A DNA stretch of 64,000 nt from Adiantum capillus-veneris. Lineage: Eukaryota; Streptophyta; Polypodiopsida; Polypodiales; Pteridaceae. The position numbers and the translations under genes are program-made. The stretch spans positions 109,387,141-109,451,140 of the forward strand of contig CM043942.1 in NCBI GenBank assembly GCA_014529385.2. Reading direction: 5' to 3'. Shown one piece after another: positions 1 through 11,088 of this stretch. Each line of letters opens with the position of its first letter. Within the stretch, counting starts at the first letter, position 1. The notes below the pieces were generated by a model. It was given only the letters and a program-made list of their open reading frames with translations, did not search any database and was not told where the DNA came from.

Positions 1-749
1 GTCAAAGAGTGTGGGTTACAATCCATGTCGTGCCCCAGGGAGAACAATCTCCAATGCTACAGGAGTCCCTAAAAAAAGGGGAGGAGGTGAAAGACAATGT
101 GAAGAATGATAGGCCCACAATTGTTGAAGTGCCTATAGTTTCGATGGAAGAAGCAGAGAAGGAAGCCACACAATATACCGGGAAAAAAGGTGAAATGATG
201 GTTGAAGGCGTGGCTCGCCCTAGCGCTCGAGATGTTACTGATCTTAAAGTCACAGAGCTTGGCCCAGAGGACATAAGTCAGGAGTTGGAAGGGTTTTCTC
301 TTGTGGAGAGACCTGATGTGGAATTCGGTGATGAAGAAATGAACGATAATGCAAACAAAGAAAACAATGACCAAGAGCTGAATCTTCAGTCTCTTGAATC
401 AATGGGGTTTATGGATCGCGAGCTGAATGCTGTTCTCTTGAGCAAGAACGACGGTAATGTGCAACTTGCTCTGGATGACCTTTTAGCAGCAGCTGGATGG
501 GATGGGGCGTTTGAGGATCTCCGAGAGATGGTGAGGCCCAAGGGTCTAGTGTCATCGAAATTGCATGAATAGCCTATAGATGATAAACTTCTGCTTAACT
601 TGTTGTACAAAGAGCTAACAGGCTTGGAAAATTTGTGATTGTAGGGATTCACTGATCAGGCGACAAATGTGAGATTGCTTATGAAGCACAAGGGGAGTGT
701 CAAAGCTGCAGTGAAAGATTTGGTGCAGAAGTGGAAGCAGAAAGCTTAA
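1..749 (+). CDS. NBR1: NBR1/Joka2-type selective autophagy receptor, C-terminal part (5' end outside window)
   Basis: C-terminal end of a plant NBR1 cargo receptor, which links ubiquitinated cargo to ATG8 in the cytosol. The coding frame enters at base 3; exon sequence runs to 530 and resumes at 645-749 after a 114-bp intron. The first residues (QRVWVTIHV) match the end of the NBR1 four-tryptophan domain. An acidic linker follows, then UBA1 (about bases 384-497, with SMGF), a short W/F-containing link (498-521), and UBA2, which starts at EM and continues GFTDQATNVRLL across the splice. Two tandem C-terminal UBA domains with an ATG8-interacting motif between them is the known plant NBR1 layout. 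Splicing keeps frame and replaces an unspliced stop at 570-572 with the stop at 747-749. N-terminal PB1 and ZZ domains would lie upstream. The identification is firm; the upstream gene structure is unseen. Confidence 0.9.
531..644 (+). other. NBR1 last intron
   Basis: The intron starts GTGAGG and ends TTGTAG, a standard GT-AG pair. It sits inside the start of UBA2: the upstream exon ends with the codons for L-R-E-M and the downstream exon begins G-F-T-D, restoring the UBA consensus EMGF. Reading through it would end translation after 14 foreign residues and remove UBA2. Confidence 0.9.
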
Positions 750-993
750 GTTGCAAAGGCTTGCGATGTATCAACTATTTGAATAAAGGATGCTGCAGTA
801 GCAATATCCAGTAGCTGAGGATTTCCTGAGTTTTAGCTAGTTGGCATGGAATTGTAACTGGGTTTGGCTTTCTGAGCTGACATGAAAATTGGGTCTCTGC
901 CCTTTTCTATGGTATTGTCCCTTTTGTAAATTTGTCCTTGTTAAAAAAGGCTTTTGTTTGTTCGCTGAACGATTTTGTGCATTACTCTTATGT
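750..993 (+). other. NBR1 3' UTR and downstream sequence
   Basis: Non-coding sequence after the NBR1 stop. An AATAAA hexamer lies at 782-787. It is only about 35 bp after the stop, so the true poly(A) site may be further on in the T-rich stretch before 960. Confidence 0.5.
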
Positions 994-1276
994 GCTTGGA
1001 AATGTTTTGTGCTAAAGAGTGCCCCAATGTCCGCTGGGCTCGGCCGGTTTGTTAAAGAGTCTTAGGTAAACAGACGGTGAAAAAGTGCGTGGAGAGAGTC
1101 TATGCTCTGACATTTGCACATTACATTTTTAATAAGAGCTTGGAAATGTTTTGTGCCAAAGAGTGCCCCAATGTCTGCTGGGCTCGGCGTGTTTGTTAAA
1201 GAGTTAGGTAAACAGACGGTGAAAAAAATGCGTGGAGAGAGTCTATGCTCTGACATTTTCACATTACATTTTTAAT
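994..1276. repeat. Two-copy 144-bp tandem duplication
   Basis: A unit beginning GCTTGGAAATGTTTTGTG occurs at 994 and again at 1138. Both copies share the blocks AAAGAGTGCCCCAATGTC, GGTAAACAGACGGTGAA and GTCTATGCTCTGACATTT, with a few substitutions and short indels. It carries no ORF of note and lies just downstream of NBR1. Confidence 0.85.
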
Positions 1277-1780
1277 CTCAAATGACTGGTCCATCAGGAT
1301 TGCTGGTGCTTTAACACAAAAAAACTTGTCATATATTAGGTTGATCAGCCTTCACATTGCTTGCCATCTTGTCATAGTACTTGGTCCCTTATGTGGTTGG
1401 TTTTTTACCCTCTTGTACAGATCCTTTCTGTAGGCATTCAAAGACTTGTGTGGCTTATCTTGCTTTAGACATTACAATACCTTTTCCTTGAATAGTGGTC
1501 AATTGAGGGTCCTTTCATTTCACAACTTTAAACCTTCACCTTGTTCATTCAGTTAATCGATAAGTCCAAATATGCTTGAACATTCAATAGCAACAATTCA
1601 ATAGCAATAATTTCTGAACATTCAGTTAATCAATCAAGAGAGCAACAATTCAATAGCAACAATTTCTGAAATGGATAAGCCGTTTTTATTCTTTGTACAT
1701 GTGAGAAATTTATGCTTTAGAGATCTGATTTCTGTGCCTTATTTTTGCAGATCGCATTCCTTCCTAGGATTAGATCTCAT
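1277..1780. other. No recognised feature
   Basis: AT-rich sequence without a convincing ORF. A short AACAATTCAATAGCAA phrase recurs near 1589-1660. The gypsy homology begins just downstream, so part of this may be older element sequence beyond recognition. Confidence 0.4.
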
Positions 1781-2816
1781 CCCCTATGAGGATTTCATAG
1801 TAGGATTTTCAATTTTTGTACCTGGACATGATTCCATTTAGGTAGTGGTTAATCGTTTTACCAAAATGTGTAGGTTTATTTTTGTGAAGATTATGGTAAA
1901 ACTCGAGAAGTGCTAAAAGATTATACAAATTGTATAACCTCTACAAATTGTATGTTTCACCTACCAATGTTGTAAGTGATGGCAATAGCAAGTTCAATAG
2001 CCATTTATTTGAAAAGTTAAGGTGCTCAGTTAAATTTAACTATGGTTGAACATTATAAAAGTGATGGTCAAATTGAACGGGTAATTCAAGTTATGGAGGA
2101 TATGTTACGTGTTTACGCAAGGAAGGGGGCAAAATATTATTTTTTGATTTTGGACCTTGCTTACAATAGTGCCAAGCATGTTTGTACAAGGTTCAATCCT
2201 TTTATGTTAATGTATGGCTCTTAATTACGTTGACCAATTTTAGTGGAGTGGTTATCCAATAAAAGGATCTAACATTTTCTAGGAACACACACGTCTATGT
2301 TACATGGTGCTCATTTAAATGTTAAACAAGCACACGATAGGTATTGAAAATATGCTAATGTAAAATAAAGATTGGTTAGTTTTGAAGAAGGTGATGAAGT
2401 TTTTCTACGAGTATTGGATCGATTCAATAATCTAAAAGCAACTCCGGTTCCAAAGTTATCCTTTCATTGTTGTGATCCATTCAAGGTCATCAAACGCATT
2501 GCGAAGTTGTCTACAAGTTGGATTTACCATTCTATTCAAATATGAATCCAGTGTTTCATGTTAGTTGTTTGAAGGAATGGTTAGGTATTGATGACTATGT
2601 TGTGGATACATATGTTTTAACCAACTTTGCTTCATGAACCAGTACGTATGTTAAATTCTCATGTTTTACGTACAAAATATCATCAACACCATCAAGTTTT
2701 GGTTAAGTGAGGCTAGAGTTGAGGAGGGTTCCAACTGGGAGAGCATTAGTGTGATTAAGAAACAATTTCCCACTTTTGTTTTCGAGGAAGAAAACTATTC
2801 TCCAAGGGGGCAATAG
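1781..2816 (+). pseudogene. Decayed Ty3/gypsy polyprotein: integrase core and C-terminus
   Basis: Conceptual translation across stops and frameshifts gives the order of a gypsy integrase end. DFIVGFSIFVPGHDSI and VVNRFTKM come first (first catalytic Asp region, about 1787-1880), then VVSDGNSKF (second Asp, about 1970), then DGQIERVIQVMEDMLR (catalytic Glu, about 2070-2110). Further on are GDEVFLRV, PFKVIKRI, NPVFHVSCLKEW-like text (about 2390-2590) and a final FVFEEENYSPRG just before a purine-rich tract. Only the 3' third of pol remains; gag, protease and RT are absent. The terminal residues resemble those before the 3' LTR at 36,175, so the two elements may be related. It is not functional. 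Confidence 0.75.
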
Positions 2817-3094
2817 TGTGAGGACAAGGATCCGAGCAAGGCATGGCAAGGGAGTTATGACCCCACGTGGCTTGGGAAAGGGGCTTTGTATGGGATAACT
2901 ATATAAGGGTAGGATGGGAGGCGAATTCCATCCTATTTGTTCTCTCGGTTGACCAACCATTGAATAAGTACAGTCGCAATTTTCACCCTTTTTGGCTTTT
3001 GTTGTATTCATATGGAGTTCTACTTCTACTTGTAGGCTTTGGCTTCTGTTGTATTCACATGGAGTTCTACTTGTAGGCTTTGTTGCTCTCAACA
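2817..3094 (+). repeat. Probable 3' LTR of the 1781-2816 gypsy remnant
   Basis: Sequence starting TGTGAGGACAAGG directly follows the purine tract CCAAGGGGGCAATAG. It has a TATA-like CTATATAAGG near 2900 and can be closed at CTCTCAACA (3094), giving TG...CA ends. No second copy is present, so the ends are inferred. A phrase around GTTGTATTCATATGGAGTT is locally duplicated (about 3000-3080). Confidence 0.5.
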
Positions 3095-3176
3095 AAAGAG
3101 GATTGCCCACCTATTGAAAAAAGAAGAGATATTTGAGAGTGGCCAGCTCCTTGAGTCCCCCGTCAACCTCAAAAAA

Positions 3177-3216
3177 TAGCCCAAAGAATGCCATATAGTA
3201 TCTAGAGTACATATGC

Positions 3217-3314
<98 letters not shown>

Positions 3315-3316
3315 AG

Positions 3317-3411
<95 letters not shown>

Positions 3412-3450
3412 AGCCCAAAGAATGCCATATAGTATCTAGAGTACATATGC

Positions 3451-3532
<82 letters not shown>

Positions 3533-3539
3533 AGTCATG
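3177..3539. repeat. Duplicated compound microsatellite (GT)n(GA)n-(AT)n(AG)n
   Basis: A roughly 38-bp unique lead starting CCCAAAGAATGCCATATAG occurs at about 3179 and 3414. Each copy is followed by CTTG, a long (TG)n, a long (AG)n and GCAGTCAT. After the first copy an (AT)n tract and another (AG)n tract intervene (3319-3410). The unique lead shared by both copies shows a segmental duplication of the whole compound locus, not two independent expansions. Long open frames across it are artefacts of dinucleotide repeats. Confidence 0.95.
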
Positions 3540-4172
3540 CAACACCTCCTTTGCACTATCCTTTGCTTGTGTGAATGTGCCTTTTGCTAGGAACTGCACA
3601 TCAGACATCTTAGGTTGCTCAAGTAGCAAATTTTTGAGGTATTTCTTTTCATTTTTGTAGCACATAGTGTACGATGGCTTTAGACATGCATGCTACACAT
3701 CACTTTGACTTTGGGCAAAGCTCACCTACTCCTAATCATGCTAATCCTATGCTTAACATTCACATGGACAAAAAAGGATCTTGCTCATGATACATAGTAT
3801 GATTTTAAAGCATTAGAGACACCAATTGATGCATTAGAGCACCATTATTTTGCATTAAATAGACATATACATGTCTCATAGAACTCATAGTTAATTTCAG
3901 CGGCTAGCAGGGAGCAACCAAGGACCTTACTACGACACCAGTAGCAGCTCCTCTAGGGGAATGAGCCCAACTTTTGATTTTAGCCTCTATTGCTGATAGA
4001 GGCTGCACTTTCCATGCAATTCCAATGTAGAGATGCACAATCTTGCATAGGGCATGTAGTGTGCACATGTAGACATTGTGAGAGGTATATCAAAAAATGT
4101 TTGGAATTTTGGATCCTTATTGTGTTTGTCAGAGACATTATTCCAATTACCATGATTCAACTTCTGCTATAG
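3540..4172. other. No recognised feature
   Basis: Unique-looking AT-rich sequence; short frames have no recognisable domain. Confidence 0.4.
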
Positions 4173-4365
4173 ATGCAATAGATACAAGCAATACATACAA
4201 GCTGTAGGGTTTTGGCATTGGCATCCTCTGCCACATTATACCTACACTTTCATGTCTTTAGATCCCCCCAATGTGCATGCAATAGATACATGCGGTAGGG
4301 TTTTGATATTGGCATCCTCTGACACATTATACCTACACTTTCATGTCTTTAGATCCCCCCCAAAT
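4173..4365. repeat. Two-copy tandem duplication of about 100 bp
   Basis: Copies at about 4173-4271 and 4275-4365 share TGCAATAGATACA, GTAGGGTTTTG, TGGCATCCTCTG and TTATACCTACACTTTCATG, and each ends in a short C-run. They differ at a handful of positions and in the length of the segment near their start. Confidence 0.85.
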
Positions 4366-4976
4366 GCGCCATTCCATCTTGTGCCTACCAAAACCCTCAA
4401 CAAATAGCTCCCCACCTGTTCGCTCAGCCTTGCTAGTATATTGGTGTGGTAAAAGACCCAATTCAAAACATTAAAATTTTCACAATCAACCTCAAAAGCA
4501 ACCAACTATCACAACTTGGTCTCCCAAGCTCGTTATAGACTGACTTTTATCATTGCCAAATTGGCTCATATGAAAGCCTAAGGACCTTGAGGAAACAAAT
4601 ACAATTTTCTCATCTTTCTTTATCAAATTGGTGTGCTTGTTTTGGGATGTGAAGTGTTCTAGAGGAGAGTGTTGAATACATACAAAGGCAATGCGTCGAA
4701 GGATTAAGACATTATGATCCAATTACACACGTAGGGCAACTACCTACATAGGTAGGGTATCTACCATGGCAATTATCTTTTGTGGTACCACACCTTCTAG
4801 TTCTAGGCATTGAATTCTAGGAAGATGAGTGCAAACACTTGGGATTCCCACCTTTGCAATTAATTTCATTATACATCTACCATTTGATGCCAACTTTGAT
4901 GGCCATTTCTTAAATTTGTTTGAACCTTAGGCTACCTTTTCCTAAGGAAAGCAAAGTTGCACTATCCCAATCAAAC
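4366..4976. other. No recognised feature
   Basis: AT-rich intergenic sequence without a supported gene or repeat. Confidence 0.4.
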
Positions 4977-5064
4977 TGTTAGGAAATATGACGTAGCTAA
5001 GCAGATAATTGAGTAGATTACTTAATGGAGAGGGATAATTTACACACACAAGAGATTATAGAGT

Positions 5065-5119
<55 letters not shown>

Positions 5120-5668
5120 ACACGATATACGCGGTTCACCCAATGTGGGCTACATCCACGGGAAAGCATTCACTCAATGGCTTTAGTACTTCAAAACAAG
5201 AAGTACATTACAAAGGGATTATACCCTTTTGGAGCTCCCGCCTTGCTCCACTCTCCCCACCTCACATCAACTTCACAATGCACCATAATGCTTCACAATC
5301 CGTTTTTGTGTGTAGAAGAGGCCTCCTTTTATAGGCCAAAAGGGTTGCCCTCTCTCATGAGAGGCAGCCATGTGTAGCCGCCCTTGTGTTGAGAAGTCCA
5401 AATCGGACCCTCCAATCCGCCATGTGTGGCCACCCTTGAGAAGGTAAGTCCATCTTTGAATTCGGCCATTGGCCCACAGGCCATTGACGATCGGCCACCG
5501 GCCAAACGACCGGCCATTTTTCAATCACTTTTCGACCGTCGTTCGGCCATAATATTTCGGCGAAAAGGAATATCCGGCTGTGAAAATTTTGGTTCCGGCA
5601 AGTAATTTTTCTTCATGCACGATGGCTTCTCCTCATAACGGGGGCCTTACAAATGTGCGTTTTTAACA
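4977..5668. mobile_element. Candidate LTR (solo or residual) containing an (AG)n tract
   Basis: The block runs from TGTTAGGAAATATG to CGTTTTTAACA. The flanking 5-mers CAAAC and CAAAA differ by one base, compatible with a worn target duplication. It contains (AG)n at about 5072-5118, followed by a phrase like that seen in plant LTRs: GCGGTTCACCCAATGTGGGC, then CTACATCCACGG. It is AT-rich at the ends and GC-richer inside. No second copy is in the window, and it does not match the 227-bp LTRs of the copia elements further on, so element identity and orientation are unproven. Confidence 0.35.
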
Positions 5669-5719
5669 CAAAAAAAATACAAGGGGTAAATTAGGCTCCA
5701 TACTTAACACAAACAAGGT

Positions 5720-6800
5720 TCTAGGTGTTTTTTTTTTGCATCTTCCAGGCTCTCAAATGTGCTTTGGCTAGAAGCATTTTAACTTCAATTGTTGAATAAA
5801 TATAACGAGCATTGTTGATACTACCAAACCAACATGTATTGGGTGAACTAGATAGAGGAAACAATTGCACAAGTGATAATATTCGTGTTAGGGATAGTCT
5901 CAAGAGAAGTGAACAAATCAAGATGAGACATAATTTGCTTAGTTGCACTAGTATCAAAGTACCATATATTATCTATAGACTCTGCAATACATACATCATG
6001 AATAGATGAGTCATTTTGACATTTCATACTAGATCCCCATTCTGCATCTTGAACAATGTTTGCCAAATCTGCATTGATAGTAGCATTTGCAATGGTTGCA
6101 TTTGCCTCTTTCTTCCAAGCCTCCTTGGCCTTAAGCTTAGAGTGTTGTTTGACGAGATGATCATTTTCCCTATATAAATGACATTTCAAATTCTTCTTGC
6201 ATGTATCACCAAACTTCTCAAACTTATCATTGAAGCATAAGATACGGGGGAAGGCTTGCTACCTGTAACATCTTTAGAAGTGGCAATGGTGGCGTTCCAC
6301 TTTTGTTGTGTAGCCACAAATGCTTATTCAACAACAGGCTGCTTGGCCTTTTTTTTTTTGAAGATTGGGGGGGCCTCTTGCAACAATACAGGAACAAGAC
6401 CATCAAAATTTACATCATCTGGTTTATTTTCTGTCACAAGTCTATAGGTCGAGGCAAAAATCCGGCAAAGCATTAATAATTTTTTGCATAAGAAGACTGT
6501 AAGGAATGATCTCACCAATCACAATTAGCTTGTCATAAAGATCTTTTATCCCCATAAAAAATACATCCATAACATCCTCATCGTGGATAACCACAAACTA
6601 TAGGTTCTTATGCAAATAAGTACCTTTTTCCAAACTTGTACCCACATACAAAGAATCTAGCAACTACGTTTCTATTGTGTTGAGCGAACACTTAATGGAA
6701 AGAGAAATCAATGCATTAGCTTATGTATTCTTAGCATCCCAACATTCCTTCTCAACATTAGGCAAACAACTCTAGCAACAACATTGCTAGAATTTGCACC
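5720..6800 (-). pseudogene. Ty1/copia gag-to-protease relic
   Basis: Read on the minus strand, the relic shows in order a gag segment DEDVMDVFFMGIKDLYDKL (about 6590-6530), INALPDF and TYRLVTENKPDDVNFDGL (about 6480-6400), a zinc-knuckle region CHLYRENDHLVKQHSKLKAK (about 6185-6125), and WYFDTSATKQIMSHLDLFTS (about 5970-5910). The last matches the copia protease entry region, where D-S-G-A is expected; here it reads D-T-S-A. The text is clearly related to the copia gag at 41.2-42.5 kb but more diverged. Integrase and RT are missing. It is broken by frameshifts and stops. Confidence 0.75.
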
Positions 6801-7259
6801 ATCATCTCTTTGCCGTTGCATCATATATGCTTAAACTGGGTAGTTTCCTGTTGTAGGAGAGAATCACACCACCTATAAAGTGCATGCAACACAACCTAGA
6901 TCTACATAATGTCAATCGAGGACACAGATGATACAATAGGCACATGGAGGAAATCTCTTTAGCTTGTCAGGCTGAGACCATCCTACACATACAACACTCT
7001 GGAAGGCCAACTAAACCACAACCTAGAATCTCATTGCTCTCAACTACACCACTCAACCCACATACACACAAATGAAAGCAAACCCATCAAATCATGCCAA
7101 AATCGTACGAAACTTAAGGAACACCATCCCCTCACTAGGATACACATGTCCCTAAGCCTCCACACTCAAAATCCTAGCTCTAAACCCATCTACGAAAAAC
7201 GCGTATAAAGACAGAGCAATATTTTGAGTTGTTGTTGCCATCGCAACAGAAGAGGTCTG
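6801..7259. other. No recognised feature
   Basis: Possibly the more decayed upstream part of the minus-strand copia relic. I could not support a reading frame or a primer-binding site here. Confidence 0.35.
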
Positions 7260-8881
7260 GAAAAAATGGAGAAAACCAGCAATGAGGGATACTAGGATGA
7301 AACTGCATCTTGCAGAGGACACATGGAAAGGCCCATAGGACTGTTAGAAAAAACAATTGCTACTTCTTGTGGCATTGATTATGAGTAAGCCTTTGCTATT
7401 GTTGACTTTGGTAAGAAGAACAACTATAATATCATTCTAGGAAGACCATTCATGAGACAATTGAAAATGGTCCAAAACTAGGGATATGACTATATATACC
7501 TAAGACATATGGAAACCACAATAAGGATAAATCTGAAGGACCATAGTTACAGGGATGTCATGATAACACCTATGGAGGATTTTGATTCTACTACTACTGC
7601 AGCAGGATCAGAACTTCTAGCATGGTTGATTAGGCCTAAAGAACTATAGATGTGTGGAGCTTTGCAATGTGGAAGCTTAAAGCAAAAGGAAGGCATCCTA
7701 GAAAGGAAAATTGAAGATAAGGATTATATTCTAGAACCCTTTCCTGAGGAAGCTTTAGATCCACTTGAATGGGAACACATCTTGGCTACTCTTGATGTGT
7801 GCGCTATTCAAAACGATCCAACAACGAAGTTTTGTGATGAAAATGGCTATGATGTCGTTCCTTAATTTGTAATGAGTGTAATCTAGGGAAACGAAGACGA
7901 AGAACAAGACGGTTTCTATGACTGTGTAGAACACTTGGAGCTTCAAGAAGATGCTGACAACGGAAATCCAGACAATGCAAAAGGTGACAAGAACAAAACT
8001 TTAAATAATGCACAAGTTTATGATTGTCAAGATCAAAAACCCAAGAAACAATTTCACCGCATTAAAAATAAAGTGCAGCAGAAGTGGATTCCAAAATCCG
8101 TGGTGGAAATGTAAGAAAAGACTCATCCAAGAAGAACACAGCCATGTCAACGAGCTACCAACACTCTAATCAAGTGGATACAAAAGTCATCCCAGAAACA
8201 ACAATCCAAGAGCAAACAGACAGTAACTTTCCATAACCACTCAAACCACAAAGGAAAAGTACTAGAATGCAACCTTGCTAAGGATAGCAGCGACAGTGAT
8301 GATTCTTATGACATCCCCTACCAGGAACTCAGGTCATCATTATCACTAGCAGCTTCTGTAACAACCAAAGAAGGCCAAAAGAAAAGAACAACAATTCAGA
8401 ACCAAAAAGTTCGACAAATCTGGATACCAAAGAGCCAGGTTGGCCAAAAGAAGGTATGGATCAAGAAGATGAAGATCTCTAATGAACAATCACAAGATCC
8501 AAAACCAGAAGGAAAATAGTCGAAGCATGTAAGAACGGCCAAGAAAAACACAAAGTTTCAAGCTTTCGCAATAAGATTTGGGTTCCAAAGAAGTTGACTC
8601 AAGCACAAAGAGGTCAGGAGCTCATTTGGATTCCAAAATGGTTAAATTGTCAACTTCAAAAGTCTGAATCTCGTCCTCAACCAAGAGTACAAGAGGTGAA
8701 ACAAAAACCACTAAAGACTCACACAAAGACAAGGTGGATTCCAAAGAAGTCTCTTCAAACACAAACGAAGCAGGGACAAGTATGGGTTCCCAAAGCACAA
8801 CACATACCCTTGGTGATACTTTGTCATCATCAAACACACTCAAGGCTAAGTGAGAGGCAAAATGCACCTCACCTGTTTAAA
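7260..8881 (+). pseudogene. Decayed retropepsin-like protein with W(I/V)PK repeats, copy A
   Basis: Conceptual translation (with stops) gives the tail of a retroviral-type aspartic protease, NIILGRPFMRQLKMVQN (about 7425-7480). An acidic linker follows (LDPLEWEHILATLDV near 7770), then a long Lys/Gln-rich tail with repeated Trp motifs. Those legible are QKWIPKS (about 8090), IKWIQKS (8175), QIWIPKS (8418), KVWIKK (8455), IWVPKK (8578), IWIPKW (8624), TRWIPKK (8732) and QVWVPK (8780). The layout matches copy B at 24.5-25.7 kb, including ILGRPFMR, but this copy is far more decayed. Its boundaries, polypurine tract and LTR are not visible. Confidence 0.65.
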
Positions 8882-9183
8882 TAGAAGCAGGTCGAGCTTT
8901 GAACAATCATGGCGTATTGTAAGCAGTAACTTCCATCATTCTATGCTTGATTTGGCAAGGTGTCATTCTCATCAAAGTTACAAATGTAGCCGCCTCTGAC
9001 GAGGCTAGGTCATGGTGTACAAACCGCCTACGTGCCAGTAATACGGCAAGGAAGAGAGATTGAGGCTAAGAGTCAGGGCATGAAGCCAGCCTCGTGTATG
9101 CCCACATTTACACTTAATAAGTTTCTTCTATAAGGATAGCCTCCCACGGTGGGAGTATCTAAGGGTAGCCAAGAGGGAAAGAG
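8882..9183. other. No recognised feature
   Basis: Sequence between the WxPK relic and the dispersed repeat. It could be the 3' end or LTR of the preceding element, but no polypurine tract or terminal motif supports that. Confidence 0.35.
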
Positions 9184-9756
9184 GGGTCACATACTAGTTA
9201 ATACTCATTGCCAGACACCTTCATATAACCACAACATGATCATCTTGTTTTTGTATGTTTTATCGAGTAAAAATATTTGATAATTTTAAATCTCTTCAAC
9301 ATGTAGATCAACGCGACACAAATAAAAGTATTGTCTTCAACCTCAACTTGGACTATCTATACTTATGATTGACTAGGAAATAAATATAAAAGTATTGTCC
9401 CCTACATATTATTGTCTATATTTGTGTGTGATCTCATGCATGTCATATAGAATGTGATTTGTTCTACTGGGATTACTAATACTTACTACATAAATATCGA
9501 TCTTTTTGGTTGCATTTTCAAATCACAATAATGTAGGATACAAGTACATTTATATCCCTTAATTTAAAGGCATAACAATATTTTTTTGTGAGCTTTTAGC
9601 TCATGATAATGTAGCTCAAGCTTGTAGTGATAGATCTTATTCATGTAAGATTGTGTGTCAGCACACTAGAGATAAAGAGGCATGTTGCAAATCTACATAC
9701 ATGATTTTTGTATGTCACAACATTTTTATTTAGAATGATTGCTTTGTGGTATTTAA
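9184..9756. repeat. Dispersed repeat R1, copy A (left part)
   Basis: Starts GGGTCACATACTAGTTAATA and is closely matched by 13,144-13,690, with only scattered substitutions and small indels over about 545 bp. It is interrupted at 9756 by the TTAA-flanked element and continues at 11,093-11,208. No coding capacity or terminal motif identifies its class. Confidence 0.85.
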
Positions 9757-11088
9757 CACTAGAATGGTAACCTAACAGGACATAAAAGTGTCCTTTCAGG
9801 GTTTTGGGAAAAAATTCCAAAGCCATAGTAGATCCACTCATTTTGAAAAATGCTTTCATGAGCTTATAGTTCAATAACTACTCCATATGGAAAAAATGAG
9901 AAACTTGTAATTTTTCTCATCCCTTGGTCACTACAAGCCTCCAAAGTTGATGGACCAGTGCATTTTGCCCAAAACAGCAGTTTCTTACGGTTGATTGCAT
10001 ATAAATAAGAGTGGAGATTTTTGTAGGACATGAGATAAAATGCCCCGTTAACTTCAATGGGTTGGTGACCAAAACATATGGTTGCTTTTACCTCACTAAT
10101 TTTTTTTTGGGCAAAAAAAATAGGTACAAAAAAGTTGCATTTTTGCCATTCTGCGGACCTATCATCAAAGTTTCTATAGTCAGGCTCAATAAAGATACTA
10201 TATACATGTTTTCTTAGTTCTCTTTGGGCCTCTGGATTCAAAAGGAACCATGGAGCATGTCAAAAGGATAATGGATCTCTTACAGTTGGAACCTTGGGGG
10301 CAATGATAAAGTGCTAAATACAGCAAACATGAAAAAACTGGGTTTAGCATTATGACCTCTAGAAACCCATAGAAACTACTCAATATCTAGCCAAGTTTGC
10401 AGTCTATGATTAGATATGGTCACTACCTAGAAAATACACACAATTGGCCTAAGAAACTAGCAATATTGAGAAAGTTATACTTGCTACTCTAAAATGTATC
10501 GTATTCTTTAGCAATCAAAAAAATCAACCATCATCATATACTATGCTATATAGCATATTAGGTCCCCCAAAACTCAAGGAAGATTAGCTTTATGTTATAC
10601 ATTACACTTACACAATCAAAATTGAATTTGGATATCAAGAAAGCCACAAAAAAATCATAAAAGTGCTAATTTTGGCCAAAAAATAGGATTATGCAATTCT
10701 TGTAAATTGGTCATAACTTTCAATTTTAACACTTAGCTCTCCCTACAAGCATCAAAACATGTTGAGAACTATGAAGGCATAACCTCTAGCCATCTAAACC
10801 TCACAAACATGCCAAAAATATAGTTGCCAAAAATTGAAAAAAAGCCAAAAACAGGACCCTTTTTTTCATACAGTTTAGGTTCAAAAATGTTGTGCAAGAG
10901 TAAGGTTAATGGTGAGATCGATACTCAAAAAAAAATGCTAAGTTTTTTTCAGCTCATAAGGCAACTTTGTGGAAATATAGCACCTAGAAATTCATTTTCA
11001 TACTCTTCAAATAATTCAAGCAAAATGGTCACTTAACAGGACACAAAAGTGTCCAAGGACATAAAAGTGTCTTGTTACTATTCTAGTG
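9757..11088. mobile_element. TTAA-flanked terminal-inverted-repeat element (piggyBac-like ends, non-coding)
   Basis: A 1,332-bp insertion inside R1. The left end reads CACTAGAATGGTAAC and the right end, on the opposite strand, reads CACTAGAATAGTAAC (14 of 15 identical). The element is flanked on both sides by TTAA (9753-9756 and 11,089-11,092). The related R1 copy at 14,011-14,030 shows the empty site (GTGGCATTTATATCAATT), which matches the flanks once the element and one TTAA are removed. Next to the ends lies a small palindromic motif, GGACATAAAAGTGTCC, present once at left and about twice at right. A TTAA duplication with CCCTAGAA-type ends is typical of piggyBac; CACTA elements duplicate 3 bp. 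The largest internal frames show no transposase motif, so it would be non-autonomous. Confidence 0.75.

Noticed and set aside
3111-3665. Long open frames of Ser/Leu, Thr/His, Cys/Val and Arg/Glu repeats on both strands
   Set aside because: They are translations of dinucleotide tracts, open in every frame; no unique domain. The same applies at 11,863, 27,629-28,176, 28,755-29,311, 31,000, 54,323 and 58,310-58,624.
7260-8881. CRISPR-like array from the recurring WxPK coding motifs
   Set aside because: The repetition is at protein level with varied codons and spacing; nothing else fits CRISPR, and the context is a plant nuclear genome.
9864-10241. 125-codon minus-strand frame inside the TTAA element as a transposase
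   Set aside because: No DDE/DDD motif or recognisable transposase block, and no zinc-finger tail; the element is best treated as non-coding.
9757-11088. Classification as a CACTA transposon from the CACTA terminal bases
   Set aside because: With flush CACTA/TAGTG ends the 3-bp flanks are TAA and TTA, which are not a direct duplication; TTAA on both sides fits a 4-bp duplication and the empty site.
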